Shown here piece by piece: positions 40,202 to 48,366 of a stretch of DNA of 64,000 nucleotides. The notes under the pieces are model-generated. The model searched no databases. It was given only the letters and a program-made list of their open reading frames with translations, and was not told where the DNA came from. Source of the DNA: Blastococcus sp. TBT05-19 (GTDB lineage: Bacteria > Actinomycetota > Actinomycetes > Mycobacteriales > Geodermatophilaceae); the NCBI RefSeq assembly GCF_003319095.1, contig NZ_QOHI01000001.1, forward strand, positions 558,001 to 622,000. The letters are read 5' to 3'. The stretch's first letter is position 1. Every line of letters begins with the position of its first letter. The translations under genes were made by a program, and so were the position numbers.

Positions 40202-41259
40202 GCGGAGTCCTTCGCGGCGTGCGGAGCGTGCGGGGTCGGGACGATCGAGGCGGCCAGTCGGCGCCGGTGGTTGCTGGCGATCGCGTAGGCGAACGTCACG
40301 TCGTTGGTGGTGACCTCCAGCGGGCTGTCCCGCGGGTGGCGGAGCAGCAGGACGTCGTCGACGGCGAGCGAGAGCAGGTCGGACGAGGACACGCTGAGCG
40401 GGGCGAAGCGGACGCTGACGTCCACCGGCACGAGGTTCAGCCGGTCGGTGAGGGCCTCGCGGGCCCGCTGGCGCTTGCGCAGCGCCTGCTCGGAGAGCTG
40501 CGGGGAGGCCGCGTTGTTCAGCGACTGCGCGAACGAGGAGAACGGCAGCACGACCGTCGCCTCGCCCTCGCGCGCGCCGACGGCCATCTCGTAGGTGGCC
40601 ACCATGACGGTGTCCGAGCCGGCGGCCGCCTGGGCGAGGGCGGGGTTGTACTCCCGGCCGATGAGCACCGGCTGGATGTCGGTGATGCCGCTCAGCGAGC
40701 GGGCGAACTCGTCCAGCAGCCGCTCGAGCAGGTGGTTGGTGATGGTGGTCTCCATCGCCGTCATCGGCCGGTTGGGCTGCGCGGCGTTGCCGGAGCCGCC
40801 GAGCATGTGGTCGACCATCGACATGGCGATGTCCAGCGGGAAGGCCAGCAGGCCCTTGCCGGCCAGCGGCTCCATCGAGAACGTCGACAGGAAGCTCGGG
40901 TTGGGCAGCGTGCCGATGTAGTCGTCGTAGGCGAACTGCTCGATGCCGACCAGCTCGACCCGGGCGCCGGCGCGCAGGAACGTCGTCAGGATCGTCGTCG
41001 CCTGGCGGGCGAAGGACTCCTGGGCGATCTGCATGACCCGGACGTGCTCGCGGGAGAGCTTCGTCGGGCGGCGGAAGTCGTAGGTGCGCGCGGCGCCGCG
41101 GGCGCGGCGGCCGCCGGGCGCGGCGGGGGGTGCGGCGGCCGGGGGAGCGGCTGCGGTCGCTGCCTGCGGGGCCTCGGGGGCCGCGGGCGGAGCGGCGTCG
41201 GGAGCCGCGTCCGGGGCCGGCGCGGCGGCCGGGGCCGGTCCGGTCTCGGGGGTGGTCAC
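40198..41259 (-). CDS. fliM: Flagellar motor switch protein FliM
   Basis: A 353-residue protein. The first 55 residues are an Ala/Pro-rich segment, where the usual CheY-binding peptide (LSQxEIDALL) is not found. The middle domain begins YDFRRPTKLSREHVRVMQIAQESFARQ and contains GIEQFAYDDYIGTLPNPSF and DHMLGG. The C-terminal SpoA domain holds VDVSVRFAPLSVSSSDLLSLAVDDVLLL. GTG at 41259 is chosen because AGGGG lies 4 nt before it, and because the in-frame ATG at 41271 lies inside a FliA-type -10 box. It heads the fliM-flhF transcription unit. Confidence 0.95.
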   Translation of the reverse strand: MTTPETGPAPAAAPAPDAAPDAAPPAAPEAPQAATAAAPPAAAPPAAPGGRRARGAARTYDFRRPTKLSREHVRVMQIAQESFARQATTILTTFLRAGARVELVGIEQFAYDDYIGTLPNPSFLSTFSMEPLAGKGLLAFPLDIAMSMVDHMLGGSGNAAQPNRPMTAMETTITNHLLERLLDEFARSLSGITDIQPVLIGREYNPALAQAAAGSDTVMVATYEMAVGAREGEATVVLPFSSFAQSLNNAASPQLSEQALRKRQRAREALTDRLNLVPVDVSVRFAPLSVSSSDLLSLAVDDVLLLRHPRDSPLEVTTNDVTFAYAIASNHRRRLAASIVPTPHAPHAAKDSA

Positions 41260-41267
41260 AGAACCCC

Positions 41268-41295
41268 TCATCGGCGGTCCCCGGGGCCACCCTGA
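41268..41295 (-). promoter_or_regulatory. FliA-type promoter of fliM operon
   Basis: TCAG (41292-41295), 16 nt, then GCCGATGA (41268-41275) on the minus strand. It lies directly before fliM and downstream of the terminator that ends the flbD-fliL unit. Confidence 0.6.
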
Positions 41296-41359
41296 CCGGT
41301 GGGGCGGGGGCGCCCGTTCCGGCCGGGGAGGGCGTGACGCGTGGGGCTCCTGATGGACG

Positions 41360-41397
41360 CGCAGGGGTGCCCTCCGTGAGCGGAGGGCACCCCTGCG
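41360..41397 (-). terminator. 17-bp perfect hairpin after fliL
   Basis: CGCAGGGGTGCCCTCCG and its exact reverse complement surround a 4-nt TGAG loop, 14 nt past the fliL stop. It splits the minus-strand flagellar genes into two transcription units. Confidence 0.8.
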
Positions 41398-41411
41398 TGG
41401 TCGGACGGGCG

Positions 41412-41906
41412 CTACTGGGTCACGTACTCCGTGTAGTAGATGCCCATGACGTTCTTGACGCCCTCGTCGGTCGTGTAGGCCTCGATGATCTTCTCCTGCA
41501 GCGCCTCCTTGAGCGCCTCCCGTGCGCCGACGACGTCGGCGGGCTGGGCCTGGGAGAACGTCGAGATGACGAGGTCGGCAGCCTTGGTGCCGTCCACCCC
41601 ACCACCGCCGTGGCCGTCGCCGGCGGCCGCGCCCTCCGCGGTGATCTCGAGCGCGACACCGATCTTGAGGTAGCCACCGCCGGCCAGGTTCACGGCCACC
41701 GGCTCCAGGGGGAGGAACGAGCCGCTGGACACCAGCTCGGGCTCCGCCTCGGCCTCGGCCTCGCCCGAGGAGGCGAACAGGAAGAAGTAGGCGGCGCCGG
41801 CGCCGGCGAGCAGCACGACGGCCAGGATGATGAAGAGCTTCTTCTTGCCGCCCTTGGCCTCGGTCTCCTCGCCCTCGGCGGGGGCGTTCGTGTCCTTCTT
41901 GCTCAT
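41412..41906 (-). CDS. fliL: Flagellar basal body-associated protein FliL
   Basis: A 164-residue protein: a charged cytoplasmic start (SKKDTNAPAEGEETEAKGGKKK), one membrane helix (LFIILAVVLLAGAGAAYFFLF), then a periplasmic-side domain with LEPVAVNLAGGGYLKIGVALEI and the C-terminal LQEKIIEAYTTDEGVKNVMGIYYTEYVTQ. FliL forms rings around the stator and supports torque. The start overlaps the motB stop as ATGA, consistent with the stator link. A strong terminator follows. Confidence 0.95.
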   Translation of the reverse strand: MSKKDTNAPAEGEETEAKGGKKKLFIILAVVLLAGAGAAYFFLFASSGEAEAEAEPELVSSGSFLPLEPVAVNLAGGGYLKIGVALEITAEGAAAGDGHGGGGVDGTKAADLVISTFSQAQPADVVGAREALKEALQEKIIEAYTTDEGVKNVMGIYYTEYVTQ

Positions 41907-42802
41907 CGGTTCCCTCCCTGGTGGGCTGCGTCGATGTCCGGCAGCAGCGCGTTGGCCTCGGCGGAGGCGTCGGACAGGACGACGACGTCGACCCGTCGGT
42001 TGACGGTGAGTGCATTGGGGTCCGACACGGGCACGAGTGGCCGGGTCGAGGAGTAGCCGACGGCGGTCAGCCGCGGCTCCGGGACGCCCTCGCTCGCGAG
42101 GTAGCGCACGACGGTGGTGGCGCGGGTCGCCGAGAGCTCCCAGTTCGACGGCCACGGGCCGCCGCGGCTCACCGGCAGGTGGTTCGCGTGGCCTTCGACC
42201 CCGATGGCGTTGGGCAGCTCGGTCACGGCGGGTGCGACGGCGGCCAGGATCTCGCGGCCCTCCGGCCGCAGCACGGCCTCCTCGGCGTCGAACAGCACCT
42301 GGTCGGCGACGATGTGCACGACGAGACCGCGCTCGTCGATCTCGTACCGGGCCGCACCGGCGTAGCCGGCGGCGGTCAGGGCCGCCTCGATCTTGTCGCG
42401 TGCGGCGGCGAGCTCGTCGTAGGCCTCCTCCGCCTCCGCGGCGATGTTCTCCGCCCGCTGGACGGCGGCGGCAGCGGCGGCCTTGTCGATCTGGGCCTGC
42501 TCCACCGTCGGGTCCGGGGGGATCGCCGAGGCGATGTCGATGACGCCGGGGAGGCCGTCGAGCACGGAGCCGTCCGGGGTGGGAGCCGGCTGCACGGTGA
42601 CCGGCCCGCCGAAGGCCTCGGCCATGCCCTTGGCCAGCGCGGCGAACTTCTGCTCGTCGACCTTGCTCATCGCGTAGAGGACGACGAAGAGGACGAACAG
42701 CAGGGTCATCATGTCGAAGCCCGACACGAGCCACCGCTCGTGGTTCTCGTGCTCTTCGTGCTCCTCGTGCTTCTTGCGGCGGCGGCCGTGCCCGGCGCTC
42801 AC
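41903..42802 (-). CDS. motB: Flagellar motor stator protein MotB
   Basis: A 299-residue protein: basic/His-rich start, one membrane helix with the proton-binding Asp30 (SGFDMMTLLFVLFVVLYAMS), a plug/linker region, and a C-terminal OmpA-like peptidoglycan-binding domain (VEGHANHLPVSRG, NWELSATRATTVVRYLASEGV, GYSSTRPL, NRRVDVVVL). It anchors the stator to the wall and forms the proton channel with MotA. GTG start, 31 nt after motA; ATGA overlap with fliL. Confidence 0.96.
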   Translation of the reverse strand: MSAGHGRRRKKHEEHEEHENHERWLVSGFDMMTLLFVLFVVLYAMSKVDEQKFAALAKGMAEAFGGPVTVQPAPTPDGSVLDGLPGVIDIASAIPPDPTVEQAQIDKAAAAAAVQRAENIAAEAEEAYDELAAARDKIEAALTAAGYAGAARYEIDERGLVVHIVADQVLFDAEEAVLRPEGREILAAVAPAVTELPNAIGVEGHANHLPVSRGGPWPSNWELSATRATTVVRYLASEGVPEPRLTAVGYSSTRPLVPVSDPNALTVNRRVDVVVLSDASAEANALLPDIDAAHQGGNR

Positions 42803-42833
42803 GCGGAGCCTCCGGGCGCGGGGGCCGGCGCGG

Positions 42834-43601
42834 TCACGCCGCCTCCTTGACGGATCCCGGCGGCACGAGCGAGGTCAGCTTGAGCCGGACGGCGCGCGGG
42901 CTGGTGCCGGCCTGGATCTCGGTGATGCCCTCGACGAGCAGCTCCATCTGGGCGGCCTGGAGCTCGCTGACCCGGAGGATCTTGGCGCCCATCGGCAGGA
43001 ACCAGAAGTTGGCCGCCATGACGCCCCACAGCGTGGCGATGAAGGCCGCGGAGACCATGGGGCCGAGCGCCTCGGGGTTGGACAGGTTCCCCATCACGTT
43101 CATCAGGCCGACGATGCAGCCCAGGATGCCGATGGTCGGCGCGTAGCCGCCCATGTTGTTCATGAACTTGGCGGCGACCTTGTCCTGGGCCTTCTTGGCG
43201 GCGATCTCGCTCTCGAGGACGGCGCGCAGCTCCTCGGGGTCGGTGCCGTCGATGCCCATCTGCAGGCCGCGGCGGAGGAACTCGTCCTCGATCTGCTTGA
43301 CCTGGGCCTCCAGCGCGAGCAGGCCCTCCTTGCGGGCCTTCTCGGCGAGGCTGACCAGCGTCTGGATCTGGTCGGTCGGCGGCGGCACCTTCGCCGGCAT
43401 GACGGCCATCTTGAACCAGCTGCCGACCTTCTTGAGGTCGTCCATCGTCTGGCTCGCCGCCGCCGCGCCGAAGGTGGCGATGACGACCAGGACGATCGCC
43501 GGCAGGAAGATCAGCGACGTCGGGTCCGCGCCTTCGAGGATCATGAAGACCACGAGGGCCACCAGGGAGATGGCGAACCCGATCAGGGTGGCGGGATCCA
43601 C
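42834..43601 (-). CDS. motA: Flagellar motor stator protein MotA
   Basis: A 255-residue protein with four membrane helices. The cytoplasmic loop contains the conserved charged residues (SLAEKARKEGLLALEAQ, DEFLRRGLQMGIDG). The last two helices carry GYAPTIGILGCIVGLMNVM and MVSAAFIATLWGVMAANFWFLPMG with their Pro residues. It pairs with MotB to drive rotation by proton flow. GTG start, 3 nt after the flbD stop. Nothing unusual is seen. Confidence 0.96.
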   Translation of the reverse strand: MDPATLIGFAISLVALVVFMILEGADPTSLIFLPAIVLVVIATFGAAAASQTMDDLKKVGSWFKMAVMPAKVPPPTDQIQTLVSLAEKARKEGLLALEAQVKQIEDEFLRRGLQMGIDGTDPEELRAVLESEIAAKKAQDKVAAKFMNNMGGYAPTIGILGCIVGLMNVMGNLSNPEALGPMVSAAFIATLWGVMAANFWFLPMGAKILRVSELQAAQMELLVEGITEIQAGTSPRAVRLKLTSLVPPGSVKEAA

Positions 43602-43604
43602 GGA

Positions 43605-43883
43605 TCAGCGCTCCTCTCGGCTCGGGAAGGGCAGCACGGAGGAGTCGGAGACGGGCTCGGCCACGGCGAGCGGGTAGGTCCGGCGGTCCATCTCGTAGGA
43701 GAGGGCGAGGATGCCGGCGCGGTACTCGCGGATCTCCTGCAGGACCTCGTCCACGCTCTCCTTGAGCAGGTACTTCGTGCCGTCGACGAGGAAGGCGACC
43801 GTGTCGGGGTGCCCCTCGACCTTCTCGATCAGGTCGGGGTTCAGCGCGAAGTGGTCGCCGTTCAGGCGCGTCACACGGATCAC
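43605..43883 (-). CDS. flbD: FlbD family flagellar protein
   Basis: A 92-residue protein starting MIRVTRLNGDHFALNPDLIEKVEGHPDTVAFLVDG, the FlbD pattern (called SwrD in Bacillus, where it increases stator power), followed by TKYLLKESVDEVLQEIREY. About 25 extra residues form a C-terminal tail. The name is shared with an unrelated Caulobacter regulator. It starts the motA-motB-fliL unit, with AGAGGA before the GTG and a FliA-type promoter about 55 nt upstream. The context with motAB supports a role in stator function. Confidence 0.92.
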   Translation of the reverse strand: MIRVTRLNGDHFALNPDLIEKVEGHPDTVAFLVDGTKYLLKESVDEVLQEIREYRAGILALSYEMDRRTYPLAVAEPVSDSSVLPFPSREER

Positions 43884-43937
43884 GGTGGGTCCTCTTGCTC
43901 GGTGGGTGCCCGGGATCGGGCGGGAACGGCACTTCTG

Positions 43938-43965
43938 TCATCGGCCCGCGGACGGCCTTCCTTGA
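43938..43965 (-). promoter_or_regulatory. FliA-type promoter of flbD-motAB-fliL
   Basis: TCAA (43962-43965, minus strand), exactly 16 nt, then GCCGATGA (43938-43945). It is one of the two best matches to the consensus in the window. Confidence 0.7.
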
Positions 43966-44055
43966 GCCGAACGGGCTGGCCGGAGGCCTGTCGGGGGGCG
44001 CCGCGACGGACGGCCCGGCCACCCTCGAGGGCGACCGGGCCATCCGCGGTGACCT

Positions 44056-44119
44056 GCTGGAACGGCCTCTTTCCAGAGGCCCCTGGTGCCGTGCTGGAAC
44101 GGCCTCTTTCCAGGGGCCC
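44056..44119 (-). repeat. Tandem 27-nt repeat after flgE
   Basis: Two copies (44056-44082 and 44093-44119) of a 27-nt block beginning GCTGGAACGGCCTCTTTCCAG differ at one position; each can fold by CTGGA/TCCAG. CCTCTTTCC in each copy is also complementary to GGAAAGAGG at 44146-44154, just past the flgE stop, so a longer hairpin can form as a terminator of the flgB-flgE operon. Confidence 0.6.
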
Positions 44120-44162
44120 GCCGCGAGCGGAGCGAGCGGTGGGGAGGAAAGAGGTCCTTCAC

Positions 44163-45425
44163 TCAGCGCTTGAGGTTGACCAGGTCCTGGAGGAGCTCGT
44201 CGGAGGCGGTGATGACGCGGCTGTTCGCCTGGAAGCCGCGCTGGGCGATGATCAGCCCGGTGAACTCCTCGCTGAGGTCGACGTTCGACATCTCCAGCGC
44301 GCCGGCGTTGAGCACGCCCCGGCCACCGATGCCGGCCTGGCCGATCATCGCGACGCCGGAGTTGTCCCCGACGCGGAAGGACGAGTTGCCGGCCTTCTCG
44401 AGCCCGCTCGGGTTGTTGAACGACGCGAGGGCCAGCTGGCCCAGCGCCTTCCGCTCCCCGTTGGAGTAGATGCCGGTGATCCGGCCGTCGTTCCCGAGGG
44501 TGAACGACTGCAGCGTCCCGAGGGCGAAGCCGTCCTGCTCGGTGGCGGTGATGGTGTTCGCGCCGCCGAACTGGCTGACCTTGGTGAGGTCGATGGTCAC
44601 CGGGCCCGGCCAGGCCGGGAAGACGGCGGGGTCGGGCGTGAACTGGGTCTGCCCGAGCAGCGGCGTGGTCGGCGCCTCGATCGCACCGGTCGCGTCGTTG
44701 AACGACACGGCGACCCCACCCGGAGGGGTGAACGTGACCGGCGTGGCCGGGGCGGGCCGCGGACCGGTGATCACCAGGTTCCACTCGTTGTCGGCGGTCT
44801 TGGTCATCGTGTAGACGACGTCCTGCGGGACACCGAGGTCGTCGAACATCTGGATCTTGCTCTGCACCACGGCGCCGACCGCGGCGTCCGAGGGCAGGTT
44901 GCCCTGGAGGACGCCGGAGGTGGAGGCGGACGGAGCGGTGGTCTGGCCGTAGGGCACCGAGAGGTCGTTGATCGGGTTGTTCGGGTTGATGGTCCCGTCG
45001 GCCTCGGCGAGCCAGCCCTGCAGGATCGAGCCGTCGGGGGTGACCAGCTTGCCCGACGCGTCGAAGTCGAAGGAGCCGGCGCGGGTGAACAGCTGCTGGT
45101 CACCGGCGCCGCGGGTGACGAAGAAGCCGTCGCCCTCGATCATGAAGTCCGTCGAGCGTCCCGTGGCCTGGGCCGCACCGTTGGTCCAGTTGGTCGTGAT
45201 GCCGGCGAGCTTCACGCCCAGACCGATCTGCGCCGGGTTCGTGCCACCGCGGTCCTCGGCCGGCTGGCCACCCGCGCGGACGACCTGCGACAGCGTGTCC
45301 TGGAAGACCGTGGCGCTGCTCTTGAAGCCGACGGTGTTGACGTTGGCGATGTTGTTGCCGGTGACGTCCATCTTGGTCTGGTGGGCACGCAGACCGGAGA
45401 TGGCGGAGAACATGGAACGCAGCAT
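44163..45425 (-). CDS. flgE: Flagellar hook protein FlgE
   Basis: A 420-residue hook subunit. The N-terminus SMFSAISGLRAHQTKMDVTGNNIANVNTVGFKSS and the C-terminal MSNVDLSEEFTGLIIAQRGFQANSRVI are the conserved coiled D0/D1 parts. The middle is variable with TTNWTNGAAQATGRSTDFMIEGDGFFV. It polymerises into the universal joint after export. GGAGGAG precedes the ATG. It is the last gene of the flgB operon, followed by the tandem repeat/terminator region. No separate flgG or flgF is found in the window. Confidence 0.96.
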   Translation of the reverse strand: MLRSMFSAISGLRAHQTKMDVTGNNIANVNTVGFKSSATVFQDTLSQVVRAGGQPAEDRGGTNPAQIGLGVKLAGITTNWTNGAAQATGRSTDFMIEGDGFFVTRGAGDQQLFTRAGSFDFDASGKLVTPDGSILQGWLAEADGTINPNNPINDLSVPYGQTTAPSASTSGVLQGNLPSDAAVGAVVQSKIQMFDDLGVPQDVVYTMTKTADNEWNLVITGPRPAPATPVTFTPPGGVAVSFNDATGAIEAPTTPLLGQTQFTPDPAVFPAWPGPVTIDLTKVSQFGGANTITATEQDGFALGTLQSFTLGNDGRITGIYSNGERKALGQLALASFNNPSGLEKAGNSSFRVGDNSGVAMIGQAGIGGRGVLNAGALEMSNVDLSEEFTGLIIAQRGFQANSRVITASDELLQDLVNLKR

Positions 45426-45496
45426 CGGGGGACTCCTCCGAGGTGATCAGGGATGGGGGCGCGGGTCAGCGCCGTGGCGGGTGGTGGGCCTCGGGC

Positions 45497-45919
45497 TCAG
45501 CGCTTGCCGACGTCGGTGATCCGGCCGAGGGGCACGGCGACGCCTCCGACGGTCGCCACGGCGTCGGCCTTGTCGGTGCCGAGTCGCACCGAGCTCACGA
45601 CCCCGGTCTTCGGGGCCCCGCTCTCGTCGGTGTAGGTGACGGTCTGGCCGACCATCGCTCCGGCGCTGCTGGAGCGCTGCAGGGCCAGCATCGAGGCGTT
45701 CTGCTTGGCGAGCTCCTCGAGCTTCTCCACCTGGCTGAAGGTCGCGGTCTGCGCCATGAGCTGGTTGGTGTCGGCAGGATTGCTCGGGTCCTGGTACTTC
45801 ATCTGCGCGACCAGCAGCTTGAGGAAGGTGTCCTTCCCCATCTGGTCGCCGCGGTCGACGCTGGCCTTGGCCGTGTAGGTCGCCCCGGAGGGAACGGTGC
45901 CGCTCACTGCGTCCGGCAT
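45497..45919 (-). CDS. flgD: Hook-capping protein FlgD, short form
   Basis: A 140-residue FlgD. The N-terminal export and capping region (MGKDTFLKLLVAQMKYQDPSNPADTNQLMAQTATFSQVEKLEEL) is well conserved. After VGQTVTYTD only one small beta-segment follows, so the FnIII/Tudor-like domains of the 220-residue enteric form are missing. It scaffolds hook assembly. AAGGAGG precedes the ATG. The short form is known in Gram-positive bacteria. Confidence 0.94.
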   Translation of the reverse strand: MPDAVSGTVPSGATYTAKASVDRGDQMGKDTFLKLLVAQMKYQDPSNPADTNQLMAQTATFSQVEKLEELAKQNASMLALQRSSSAGAMVGQTVTYTDESGAPKTGVVSSVRLGTDKADAVATVGGVAVPLGRITDVGKR

Positions 45920-45937
45920 GGCTCGTCGGCCTCCTTC

Positions 45938-47422
45938 TCAGACACGCACGTCCACGCCGGACGACGTGGATCCGCTGGGCGGCTGGGCTCGCCCATCTCC
46001 GCTATCGGCAGGCCGACCCCATGACCGTGACCGTTCGCCGGGCTGGTTCTGCTGCGACCCGCGGTCGGCGGAGCCCTGCTGGGACTCCCGCTGGGCCTGC
46101 TGCTCGGCCGCGTGCCTGGCCAGCCACGAGCCGCCGGAGTCCGCGTCGACCTCCACGCGGGACGGGCTGAGCCCGGCCGCCTCGAGGTCACGGCGCAGCT
46201 CGGGGAGGGCGTCGAGGAGGGCCATGCGGCCCTGCTCGTGGGCGCCGCGCAGCTGCAGGTCGAGGGAGCCCTGGGCCACCGTCACCTGGACCTCGACCGG
46301 GCCGAGGTTCTCGGGGGTCAGGACGAGCGTCATGGTGTGCGACCCGTCGCCGGCAGCGCTCAGCACGGCGACGTGCCGGGCGACCTGGCCCGCGACGGGC
46401 GGGGCCGCGGTGGGCGCGGAGGGAGCGGCAGCAGCCGTCACGGGGGCTGCCGCCGTGGTGCCGCCGGCCGCCGGGGCGAGCCCCGCGGCCGGGGTCACGA
46501 CGGGGTCGGTCCCGGACGACTGCTCCGCGGGCGCGGCGGCCGCGACGGCTCCGGTCCCCGCGCGCGGGGCGTCGTCGCCACCGGCACCGGCACCGGCACC
46601 GGCACCGGTGCCGCCGGCCGGCACGGGCGGCACGGGCGCACCGGTGGCCGGGGCCACGGCGGTCGGGCCGTCGGCCGGCGCAGCGGTGCCCGGGCCGCCG
46701 GAGGTGGCGGTCGGAACGGGCGCGGGGGCCGTGGCGGTCGTCGGCGTGCCGGTCGTCGCCGTGCCGGTCGTCGGGGTGGTGACGACGGCGAGCTCGACCG
46801 GGACCGGCGACCCCTGGCCGGCGGACGGGGGCTGCACGGTGGTCGCCGGAGCAGTGGCCGTGGTGGGCGTCGTCGCGGCGGGCGGCGGAGCCGGCACCGA
46901 GGTGGGGGTGGACGGGACGCCGGTGGTGCCACCGGGCGCACCGGCGTCTCCCGGTGCCGCGCTCACGACGGCGCCGGCGAGGGCGGAGGAGGCGGAGGCG
47001 ACGGCGAGCGCGCGGGCGGAGGCCACCTCGGCGGCCACGGCCGCCCCGGGGGCGGCGCCCGCCTTGCCGGGGGCGCCCTCGCCCGCCGCGACCGCGGCGA
47101 CCGCCGCTGCGCCGGCTCCTGCGGGAGCGGCGCCGCCGAGCGTCAGGGCCCAGAGGGCAGCCGCCACGCCCGCGGCCGCGGCCTCGGCGGCCGGCGCGGC
47201 CGGGTTCTCCCCGGCGGGCACGGGCTCCTCGCCGGTCGCGGCGTCACCGGACTTCTGCCGGCCGTTGCCGGAGGTCGCATCCCGCACGGGGCCCTGGCTC
47301 CCGGCCAGCGCCCCGTCGAGCGCGGAGGCGAAGGGCGCCGCGCTGTCGGCGGACCCGCCGTCGGAGGTGGAGGTGGAGGTGGCGCGCGCGGCCGGCGCGG
47401 CCACGCTCACGGGAGCGGTCAT
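45938..47422 (-). CDS. fliK: Hook-length control protein FliK
   Basis: A 494-residue protein. About 330 residues are low-complexity Ala/Pro/Thr/Gly sequence that serves as the molecular ruler. The folded C-terminal part is the Flg_hook domain: HTMTLVLTPENLGPVEVQVTVAQGSLDLQLRGAHEQGRMALLDALPELRRDLEAAGLSPSRVEVD, which contacts FlhB to switch substrate specificity. A Gln/Ser-rich tail follows. Start overlaps the NlpC/SLT gene by ATGA. The very high GC of the linker reflects the repeats, not foreign origin. Confidence 0.92.
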   Translation of the reverse strand: MTAPVSVAAPAARATSTSTSDGGSADSAAPFASALDGALAGSQGPVRDATSGNGRQKSGDAATGEEPVPAGENPAAPAAEAAAAGVAAALWALTLGGAAPAGAGAAAVAAVAAGEGAPGKAGAAPGAAVAAEVASARALAVASASSALAGAVVSAAPGDAGAPGGTTGVPSTPTSVPAPPPAATTPTTATAPATTVQPPSAGQGSPVPVELAVVTTPTTGTATTGTPTTATAPAPVPTATSGGPGTAAPADGPTAVAPATGAPVPPVPAGGTGAGAGAGAGGDDAPRAGTGAVAAAAPAEQSSGTDPVVTPAAGLAPAAGGTTAAAPVTAAAAPSAPTAAPPVAGQVARHVAVLSAAGDGSHTMTLVLTPENLGPVEVQVTVAQGSLDLQLRGAHEQGRMALLDALPELRRDLEAAGLSPSRVEVDADSGGSWLARHAAEQQAQRESQQGSADRGSQQNQPGERSRSWGRPADSGDGRAQPPSGSTSSGVDVRV

Positions 47423-48366
47423 CGGTAAGCCTCTGCCTTGCTCATCACGGAGCGGACGTAGTTCTGGGTCTCGGAGTAGGGCGGGACGCCCCCGTACCGG
47501 CTGACCGTCCCCGGCCCGGCGTTGTAGGCCGCCAGGGCCAGCTCGGTGGAGCCGAACTGCTTGGTCAGGCTGCTCAGGTACTTCGCCGCGCCGTCGATGG
47601 CCGAGGCCGGGTCCATCGCGTCGACGCCGAGGCCCTTCGCGGTGGCCGGCATGAACTGCATGAGGCCCTGCGCCCCGGCCGGGGAGACGGCAGAGGTGTT
47701 GAAGTTCGACTCCTGCTTGGCGACGGCGGCCAGCAGCGAGGGGTCGACGCCGTGCTTGGTGGCGGCCCGGCTGAACAGGTCGGCGTAGGGGACGCCGGCC
47801 AGCGCGCCACCGGAGGCGGCGGGAGCGGCGGCGGCCGCCTCGGGCAGGACGCGCCGGATCACCGCGGGGTTGCCGACCGCCTGCATCTTCACCTGCTCGC
47901 CGGGCTGCGGGGCGGCGATCATCTGACCGTTGCCGACGTAGATGCCGACGTGGTCGATGCCCGCGCGCGAGCTGGAGTGGTCGAAGAAGACCAGGTCGCC
48001 CGGGCGGGCCTGGTCCAGGGAGGCGACCGGCTTGCCCGCGGTGGCCTGCTGGGAAGAGGTGCGCGGCAGGTCGATGCCGAGGTTGCCGAAGACCAGCTTG
48101 GTGAAGCCGGAGCAGTCCAGGCCCTTGTTGGGGTCGGTGCCGCCCCACAGGTACGGGACGCCGATGTACTTCTGCGCCTCGCTGACCACCGCGGCCTCCG
48201 AGGCGGTGCCCGCGGAGCCGGTGGCGTAGCCGGCGGTCGACGTCCCGGTCAGACCAGCGGCGCTGGCGGCCGACGCCCAGCTCGCCGAGCTCGTCCGGCT
48301 GGGCGTGGCGGCGAAGCGGGCCTGGATCTCGCCGATGCGTGCCTGGACCGCGCTCAGTCCGTCCAT
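47419..48366 (-). CDS. NlpC/P60-lytic transglycosylase fusion in flagellar operon
   Basis: A 315-residue two-enzyme protein. Residues 60-170 are an NlpC/P60 endopeptidase: Cys85 in GLDCSGF and His139 in IDHVGIY. Residues 190-315 are a transglycosylase SLT domain: Glu219 in AKQESNFN, then SPAGAQGLMQFMP and LAAYNAGPG. Together they could cut both peptide stems and glycan strands to let the rod pass the wall, the job of FlgJ elsewhere. There is no Sec signal; the N-terminus (MDGLSAVQARIGEIQARF) may be an export signal of the flagellar system. It overlaps fliJ by 13 nt and fliK by 4 nt. Confidence 0.92.
   Translation of the reverse strand: MDGLSAVQARIGEIQARFAATPSRTSSASWASAASAAGLTGTSTAGYATGSAGTASEAAVVSEAQKYIGVPYLWGGTDPNKGLDCSGFTKLVFGNLGIDLPRTSSQQATAGKPVASLDQARPGDLVFFDHSSSRAGIDHVGIYVGNGQMIAAPQPGEQVKMQAVGNPAVIRRVLPEAAAAAPAASGGALAGVPYADLFSRAATKHGVDPSLLAAVAKQESNFNTSAVSPAGAQGLMQFMPATAKGLGVDAMDPASAIDGAAKYLSSLTKQFGSTELALAAYNAGPGTVSRYGGVPPYSETQNYVRSVMSKAEAYR

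Noticed and set aside
46112-47428. Plus-strand Gly/Arg-rich frame opposite fliK
   Set aside because: It is a shadow of the low-complexity FliK linker.
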